This document shows, piece by piece, positions 59,075 to 64,000 of a stretch of 64,000 nucleotides of DNA (position 1 is the stretch's first letter; each line of letters opens with the position of its first letter). Below the pieces are notes generated by a model, which saw only the letters and a list, made by a program, of their open reading frames with translations, did not search any database and was not told the DNA's origin. The stretch spans positions 331,736 through 395,735 of the forward strand of contig NZ_MORL01000005.1 in NCBI RefSeq assembly GCF_001870735.1, given 5' to 3'. The DNA comes from Arsenicibacter rosenii (GTDB lineage: Bacteria; Bacteroidota; Bacteroidia; Cytophagales; Spirosomataceae). The position numbers and the translations under genes are program-made.

Positions 59075-60223
59075 TCAGCGCCACACTTTAAGTGTAACGT
59101 ATCTGGTGTTTCCGGTTTTGGTTTCAATAGTCGCCAGCGCATTCCAGCTTTCTGCACCGTTTTTGAACGTCCACCGGCTTGACCCTGGGGTAGAGTCGGC
59201 CCGCTTCCATTGATTTACCTGAGCAAACTGGGCATCGATTAGCCCGGTTAACTGTGCGGCAGTCAACGGCGTTTCAATATCCAGACCGGCCTGCCACTGA
59301 TTCCGGTCACCGGTGTAGGTACGTAATTCCGGGGCAAACGGGGAGAAAATATCCATACTCCGGGCCAGGTGTTTATCCGCTAACTGACCACGCACATAGC
59401 CATTTCCATCATTCCAGTTATACTCCAGTGTCATGGCAATTTGCCGGGCACCCACCACGCCTATATACTCCGAGACCACAAACAAGGCGGCATCGATGCC
59501 GGCCGATAGCCCGGCCGATGTAATAATGTGCCCGTTATTGACGTATCGCTGATCGTTGACAACCTTTGTTTTCGGGGATATGCTTTGCAGAGCAGCCACC
59601 AGCGGAAACGTAGTGGTGGCACTCAGCCCATCAAGCAGTCCGGCGCCGGATAGAAAAAAAGCCCCGTTACATACCGATACTATTTTTTCAGCCTGCTTAT
59701 CCTGCGCTTTCAGCCAGTTCAGGATTTTAGGGTCAGAGCGGTCTACGGTGCCACCGGGCACCAGAATAATGTCCGCCTCAGGCATGTCGGCAAACGTGTA
59801 GTCGGGTTTAACCTGCAGCGCTTTACCCGCTTTCAGGATACCTGTCGTTTCGGCGACGGTAAAGATTTTGGCACCGGCGGTTTCAAAAACCTCATAAGGA
59901 CCGGCAAAATCGATGACCTCTACGCCCGGAAACAACAGCACCGCCACGGTCTTATCGAATTTTCTGCTGATCGTTCCGTGTTTTGGTTTAAGCCCGGCAT
60001 AGGTGGCAAACAGCTGCATGCCGCATACCTCACAAATACCCGGCGATGCGTGTTGTATGGTGTCACAAGGCAGATTGCAGGGTTCACACACAAAAACAAT
60101 GCTGTCCTGAACACTACGGTTCGTTACCTGCCCGAACAGGCTGGAAGCACTCAGCAGAAACAGTATGCTTAGCCCTGCCAGAGTAATACTTCCGGAAAAA
60201 CGGGCAATGATGCGATTAGTCAT
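59075..60223 (-). CDS. Exported DJ-1/PfpI-family protein with N-terminal heavy-metal-binding-like domain
   Basis: 382 residues. A signal sequence (about 12-31, LAGLSILFLLSASSLFGQ) is followed by VFVCEPCNLPC and PGICEVCGMQLF (about 43-73), which resembles the CPMHP/CPKCGM heavy-metal-binding domain of copper efflux systems. Residues about 90-280 are a DJ-1/PfpI domain (VAVLLFPGVEVIDFAGPYEV, ILVPGG, nucleophile elbow VSVCNGAFFLSGAG). A C-terminal ~100 residues is of unknown fold. It is followed by a second DJ-1-type protein gene upstream. Possibly a periplasmic metal or carbonyl-stress protein. Confidence 0.8.
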   Translation of the reverse strand: MTNRIIARFSGSITLAGLSILFLLSASSLFGQVTNRSVQDSIVFVCEPCNLPCDTIQHASPGICEVCGMQLFATYAGLKPKHGTISRKFDKTVAVLLFPGVEVIDFAGPYEVFETAGAKIFTVAETTGILKAGKALQVKPDYTFADMPEADIILVPGGTVDRSDPKILNWLKAQDKQAEKIVSVCNGAFFLSGAGLLDGLSATTTFPLVAALQSISPKTKVVNDQRYVNNGHIITSAGLSAGIDAALFVVSEYIGVVGARQIAMTLEYNWNDGNGYVRGQLADKHLARSMDIFSPFAPELRTYTGDRNQWQAGLDIETPLTAAQLTGLIDAQFAQVNQWKRADSTPGSSRWTFKNGAESWNALATIETKTGNTRYVTLKVWR

Positions 60224-60231
60224 GTTATAAA

Positions 60232-61758
60232 TTAGTTTTTACGGATGAGCGGAGCCATCAGGTAGTCATACATCTGGTGCATCATATCCAGCACCAGATC
60301 ATCTGTTTTTTCGGGCGATCCGCCTGACACAGGTGGTTGCGGGTGATAGGCCAGATTCAGCATAGAGGTTGCCATAGCTTTCTGGCCCGCCAGTTTTTCA
60401 ATGAGTGCAAAGCCCATGTCGATACCCGCCGAAACGCCCGCCGAAGTCCAGTATTTGCCGTCGCGGGTATACCGTTTGCCGGTAAACTCAGCCCCGTAAC
60501 GGGTCATCATTTGCCCGGCGCGATACCAGTTTGTACTGGCCTTTCTGCCTTTCAGTAAACCGGCTGCCCCTAATACCCACGATCCGGTGCAGACACTGGC
60601 CGTATAGGCCGTGGTTTTGTCTGTTTTCCGGAGCCAGTCCAGTACCTCATCGTTTTGGGTAATCTGCCACGTCCCTTCTGCGCCGCCTGGCACAATCACG
60701 GCGTCCAAATCAGTGGTCTGGCGGTAGGTATCATCCACGTAGAAATAGGTCCGTCCGCTCTTAATCCTGTTTTCGCCGGTTGTAATGAGTTTAACCTTCA
60801 GATCGGGCAGCTGCGACAATACCACCAGCGGACCGATAGCATCGAGCGGGAAGAAGCCTTCATACACCAGTATGCCAACCGTTTTAACCGGCGGATCCGC
60901 CGGTGTAATAAGCGTTCGGGGCACCTGCTCATCGCGGGCCAGAACAAACCCGTCAACCTCCGTCGATGCCTGTTGCAGCTGATCAACAAGTTGTGGCGGC
61001 GTGCGGTCAGGGGTACCGCCGTTCAGCGGTGGTTCAGGATCATACTCCAGATCCAGCATAGCTCCCTGCAGGTTACCTTTACCGGCAATCTGCCCGACCA
61101 TAAACAGACATAAATCAAGGGCTGCCGTACCATTGCCGGAAGTGACGTACTTGCCGTCGGCGATGTAGCGTTTTTCAATGTATTCCGCCCCCATGTGTCC
61201 GGCATTCTTTTTTGCTCCACACCACGGAAGGCTCACCCTTTTTCCTTTCAGCAGGCCGGCTTTACCCAGCAGAAAACTTCCGCTGCCGATGCCTGCCGTC
61301 AACGTTGTGCGGGCATCGGTCCGGCTGAGCCACTCCAGAATCGCCTTATCGTGCAGGATCGTTTGCAACGCCAGACTGTCTCCGCCCGGTACCACCAGCA
61401 GATCAAGCCCGTCGACGTCGGTTATCGACTTAGTGGCGTCAATATCAACGAGTGTCGTTTTAATCCGTCCTTTACGGGGAGCGATGTAGTCGATTTTGAC
61501 GTCCATCAGTTCAGAAAACACGACCATAGGCGCAATGGCCTCAAGCGTGTTTACACCGTCATAGACCAGAATTCCGATTTGTTTAATATCGATAGCCGGT
61601 TTGCCGATCACCTCGCCCATAATGCTGCTGTGATTGAACATGGTCATTTCGGGCAGCTTTTTACGGTTGGCACTGCCATAGTTATAGGCGGGCAGCTTAT
61701 CGGGAGACTGGCAACCGGTCAGGCCCAGCAAAATCAGAAACGTAGTCAGCAAACGCAT
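60232..61758 (-). CDS. Lipoprotein with two tandem DJ-1/PfpI domains
   Basis: 508 residues; lipobox GLTGC (about C16). Domain 1 (about 60-250): IGILVYDGVNTLEAIAPMVV, LLVVPGG, elbow LTAGIGSGSFLLGKAG. Domain 2 (about 290-480): VGILVYEGFFPLDAIGPLVV, VIVPGGAEG, elbow YTASVCTGSWVLGAAG. The catalytic Cys is present in domain 2 but replaced in domain 1 (GIGSGS against SVCTGS), so domain 1 is probably inactive or structural. It lies 8 bp upstream of the other DJ-1 gene; both look like products of duplication. Confidence 0.85.
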   Translation of the reverse strand: MRLLTTFLILLGLTGCQSPDKLPAYNYGSANRKKLPEMTMFNHSSIMGEVIGKPAIDIKQIGILVYDGVNTLEAIAPMVVFSELMDVKIDYIAPRKGRIKTTLVDIDATKSITDVDGLDLLVVPGGDSLALQTILHDKAILEWLSRTDARTTLTAGIGSGSFLLGKAGLLKGKRVSLPWCGAKKNAGHMGAEYIEKRYIADGKYVTSGNGTAALDLCLFMVGQIAGKGNLQGAMLDLEYDPEPPLNGGTPDRTPPQLVDQLQQASTEVDGFVLARDEQVPRTLITPADPPVKTVGILVYEGFFPLDAIGPLVVLSQLPDLKVKLITTGENRIKSGRTYFYVDDTYRQTTDLDAVIVPGGAEGTWQITQNDEVLDWLRKTDKTTAYTASVCTGSWVLGAAGLLKGRKASTNWYRAGQMMTRYGAEFTGKRYTRDGKYWTSAGVSAGIDMGFALIEKLAGQKAMATSMLNLAYHPQPPVSGGSPEKTDDLVLDMMHQMYDYLMAPLIRKN

Positions 61759-61851
61759 GGGTTACAGATAAATAAAGAAGTCATACACACACTACCGATT
61801 GTACATGGATAAGCCGTCAGGCCTGATGATTACACCCGAAGAAACCTGCGC

Positions 61852-63495
61852 CTACTTTACCTTCAGAAACAGCACCAGCCCGAACAGGCTTACTACCAGC
61901 ACGCCCAACGCCGAAATCATAGTCACGATGTCGCGCACATTTTTACCCGCCCAGTCCATGAAAAAGTATTTGTGCAGCACGGCAAACGAAAGGCCTTCGC
62001 GCCGGTCGCTGTCGGTGATTCTGGCCGCCAGCCGGCTGGTAGCCGGTTCGATGTAGTAAGTCAGTTTGTCAGGAGTGTCCAGCGCAAGTTTGACCACCGG
62101 CAACCGCTTGTTGATAAAGCCGTATTCCCGGTCAAATTTTGTGAGAATTTCTGTTGCCTGTAAGGCGGGCAGTTCACCGGCGTTTGCCACCTGTATTGCA
62201 TCTATACGTCCGCAACAGGGCACTCCGTTGGCATCTGCCGCCAGGAAGCGTTTTACAAGTTCTTTGGCGTGCCGGGTCATACCATCCGGCAGCAACGTTC
62301 CTGTCTGTGTATCGTAATACGTAATGCCGGATTTCTGCCGGGTTACGGCCTCCTTTCTGCTGCCTTCTGCGTTATCAATCTGCTTTTTATTCCAGCTTTC
62401 ATTACCTTCCGGTTTGGCAAACAATTGATAATATGCTTTCCTGCCCAGGCTTACTACGCCAATCTGGCTGATCTTTCCCCAGTCAACCGGCAATTGCAGC
62501 AAAGAGGCCTGAAGTTTCTCTGTCCGGATAACCGGCTGATGTACGTACTTGATGCGCTCGTCCGATGTTAGTTTACGGGTTACGTGACAGGCCCCGCTAA
62601 AGGCGAACGTAAAGGTTACAAACGACACAGCGATACCAATCCGGCGGTGGTTTTTCCGGAGTAATCCTGTCTTGCCGGCCGCTTTTCGGGCCGTTTTAAA
62701 CCGATCCCACATAAATCCGTAGATAACCAGGCCGCTGATCATCGACAGAATAATGATGCTCAGGCACAAGAGCATAACCCCTACCCGTATGGTGTGATTA
62801 CTGATAGCAGCCAGCCAGTCCCAGTTGTGAAAATTGTTGAATAACCACAGAAAGGATTTCCGGCTCCACTCATTGTAATTTGCCAGACGCCCCTGTTCGG
62901 TTTCCACGTATACATCCATATCATCGGACCGGTCAAAGCTAACTTTCCAGACAGGCAGCAACCGGTTCACATAGCGGTATTCGTTTGTAAAACCGGTTAT
63001 GGGCGTAATCCGGACCGGTGTACGGGCATCGTCAACGAAATAGCGCGCCAATGACTCCGCATACTGTTCGTCGCCCTTAACCAACGGTTTGCCCGAACCG
63101 GTATCATAATAATTCAGCTGGTTATCGGCGCCTTTAACCTGATAATAGGTAGCGCTGCCAATAGTAACGACACGGATATTCCGGAAGGCAGCGATGTGAT
63201 TGAGGCTTAACACAGCTTCCGGCGATTTAATGAGTGCCTTTTTGTCTATAGCCTGCGGACGAACAAACTCCCGGGCAATTGCCGGCTTAAACCAATGCGA
63301 CATAAACGGATGTGTTAACCCGCTCAGGCACCAGAAAATAACCGGAATTACCGTCAGGATTCCGATCAGGCGATGCCAGCGATACATATTGCGCTGTACA
63401 TATTTCCGCAATGATGATTTTTCAGGCGTTGAATGTACCTGACGGGCGGCAACAGTGCCCTGATAAGCCATTGACCCGTTTTTATCATTTTTCAT
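61852..63495 (-). CDS. PepSY-associated inner-membrane protein (PiuB-like)
   Basis: 547 residues with about four membrane spans: about 42-64 (HRLIGILTVIPVIFWCLSGL), 228-252, 284-304 and 525-545, and large periplasmic PepSY-like domains (NEYRYVNRLLPVWKVSFDRS and the repeat FDREYGFINKRLPVVKLALD). Membrane-proximal His residues (YRWHRLIG, WLAAISNHTIR, RKNHRRIG, FSGACHVTRK) could bind heme. Such proteins often reduce ferric or cupric siderophore complexes after TonB-dependent uptake. A GVPCCGRID motif in the second periplasmic part is notable. Confidence 0.82.
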   Translation of the reverse strand: MKNDKNGSMAYQGTVAARQVHSTPEKSSLRKYVQRNMYRWHRLIGILTVIPVIFWCLSGLTHPFMSHWFKPAIAREFVRPQAIDKKALIKSPEAVLSLNHIAAFRNIRVVTIGSATYYQVKGADNQLNYYDTGSGKPLVKGDEQYAESLARYFVDDARTPVRITPITGFTNEYRYVNRLLPVWKVSFDRSDDMDVYVETEQGRLANYNEWSRKSFLWLFNNFHNWDWLAAISNHTIRVGVMLLCLSIIILSMISGLVIYGFMWDRFKTARKAAGKTGLLRKNHRRIGIAVSFVTFTFAFSGACHVTRKLTSDERIKYVHQPVIRTEKLQASLLQLPVDWGKISQIGVVSLGRKAYYQLFAKPEGNESWNKKQIDNAEGSRKEAVTRQKSGITYYDTQTGTLLPDGMTRHAKELVKRFLAADANGVPCCGRIDAIQVANAGELPALQATEILTKFDREYGFINKRLPVVKLALDTPDKLTYYIEPATSRLAARITDSDRREGLSFAVLHKYFFMDWAGKNVRDIVTMISALGVLVVSLFGLVLFLKVK

Positions 63496-63781
63496 CGTAT
63501 GAGCCGGCTAAATAGTCCGTTTCAGGTGAAAGCTGTCCGGTAATATGCCGTTTACGGGCAGGAACCGGAAATTCCGGCAGATCGGGTTTACGGTCCGTAA
63601 GCCAGAGAATCAGCAGCAGCATACCGGCAATAACAACCATCAGAAAAACAACAATGGCCAGCTCCGATACCGGTAACGGCGATTGTTTAAGCGTATAAAT
63701 CAGGCTGCTGAAAAGTGTTATTTCGACGAACACCAGCCCGAAGAAGGTGAACGTGACGATTGAGGGCATTTTCCGGAACAT
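63485..63781 (-). CDS. Small two-span membrane protein
   Basis: 98 residues: two hydrophobic helices (about 8-30, TFTFFGLVFVEITLFSSLIY, and 40-62, AIVVFLMVVIAGMLLLILWL) and a charged tail. Its 3' end overlaps the start of the PepSY gene by 11 bp, so it is translated together with it and may be a partner subunit. No family recognised. Confidence 0.7.
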   Translation of the reverse strand: MFRKMPSIVTFTFFGLVFVEITLFSSLIYTLKQSPLPVSELAIVVFLMVVIAGMLLLILWLTDRKPDLPEFPVPARKRHITGQLSPETDYLAGSYDEK

Positions 63782-63869
63782 AAGTTTAATGTATGTAGAG
63801 GCCAGGCAGGCTGGAGAAGTCAGCGACTGAATCCCATCCGCCCGGCCGTTTGGTCAGCATGATTTAGAT

Positions 63870-64000
63870 TCAGTGAACGCGAAGGCACAGGTCCCACAGG
63901 CCGAAAAATACCGCCAGATGGATAAGGGCCAGAAGGCCCCATATCCAGTTTTCATGACAGAAAAGCGGATGTACCGGCAAGGCAACACCTGTGCCCTCTA
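63870..64000 (-). CDS. C-terminal end of a membrane protein cut by the right edge
   Basis: The last 43 codons of a minus-strand frame: GVALPVHPLFCHENWIWGLL, then a hydrophobic run and FFGLWDLCLRVH, TGA at 63870-63872. The final helix with flanking Trp and His suggests an inner-membrane protein, perhaps another part of the PepSY unit. The other two frames are closed. Start outside the window. Confidence 0.5.
   Translation of the reverse strand, partial: EGTGVALPVHPLFCHENWIWGLLALIHLAVFFGLWDLCLRVH

Overview
The window looks like a chromosomal segment of a Cytophagales bacterium (Bacteroidetes/Bacteroidota), most likely a Spirosoma-like member of the Spirosomataceae. The evidence is the ribosomal protein sequences, SusC-type TonB receptors with an N-terminal CarboxypepD_reg-like domain, exported proteins whose signal peptides end in AQ, a SerB-SerA fusion, promoters of the Bacteroidetes TTTG / TAnnTTTG type, and the lack of strong Shine-Dalgarno sequences. 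No tRNA, rRNA, CRISPR array, transposase or phage gene was seen.

Layout. (1) 0-6.7 kb, minus strand: an exported barrel-like protein cut by the edge, a perfect 34-bp tandem repeat (14.5 copies), serC and a SerB-SerA fusion (serine synthesis), a HepT/MntA toxin-antitoxin pair whose MntA gene carries a one-base deletion, an alpha/beta hydrolase, a GNAT acetyltransferase and an ABM monooxygenase. (2) 6.9-13.5 kb, mixed strands: a DUF6010-like membrane protein, an aldo/keto reductase, a flavin-nucleotide-binding protein divergent from a MocR regulator, an exported VOC protein, a GH28 pectinase and an exported rhodanese-thioredoxin fusion. (3) 13.5-21.5 kb, plus strand: an AraC regulator and a six-gene set that reads as a hydroxycinnamate (ferulate/coumarate) pathway: crotonase, feruloyl-CoA synthase, beta-ketoacyl-CoA hydrolase of the amidohydrolase type, secreted esterase, aromatic-acid MFS importer and zinc alcohol dehydrogenase. 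(4) 21.5-41 kb, minus strand: carA, then the complete S10-spc-alpha ribosomal protein region (rplC to rplQ with secY, map, infA, rpmJ, rpoA), with rpsJ and fusA upstream in a separate unit. (5) 41-64 kb, almost all minus strand: a metal-related region with three pairs of an MbnP-like protein and an MbnH/MauG-like di-heme enzyme, a SCO protein, His/Met/Cys-rich small exported proteins, two TonB receptors, DJ-1/PfpI proteins and a PepSY membrane protein.

How the parts work together. Region 3 would release hydroxycinnamates outside the cytoplasm, import them, activate them with CoA and shorten the side chain. Region 5 is best read as a periplasmic/outer-membrane copper (possibly copper and iron) handling locus. 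In the described MbnH/MbnP system the di-heme enzyme converts a tryptophan of its partner to kynurenine to make a copper site; all three MbnP-like proteins here keep the same MYWxWNSGYIF segment. New parts may be an MbnH-type enzyme fused to a DUF3347-like domain, two small proteins sharing a CxGxCYLAKRL motif, a sialidase-fold protein with a CxCC motif, and a DJ-1 protein carrying a heavy-metal-binding-like domain.

Two regulatory patterns stand out. Nearly every long gap inside the ribosomal region holds a stem-loop that starts a few bases after, or over, the preceding stop codon. The roughly 400-bp gap between rpsJ and rplC contains a terminator, two near-consensus Bacteroidetes promoters and an attenuator-like leader. 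All functional assignments come from reading motifs and recalled family knowledge; no database search was run.
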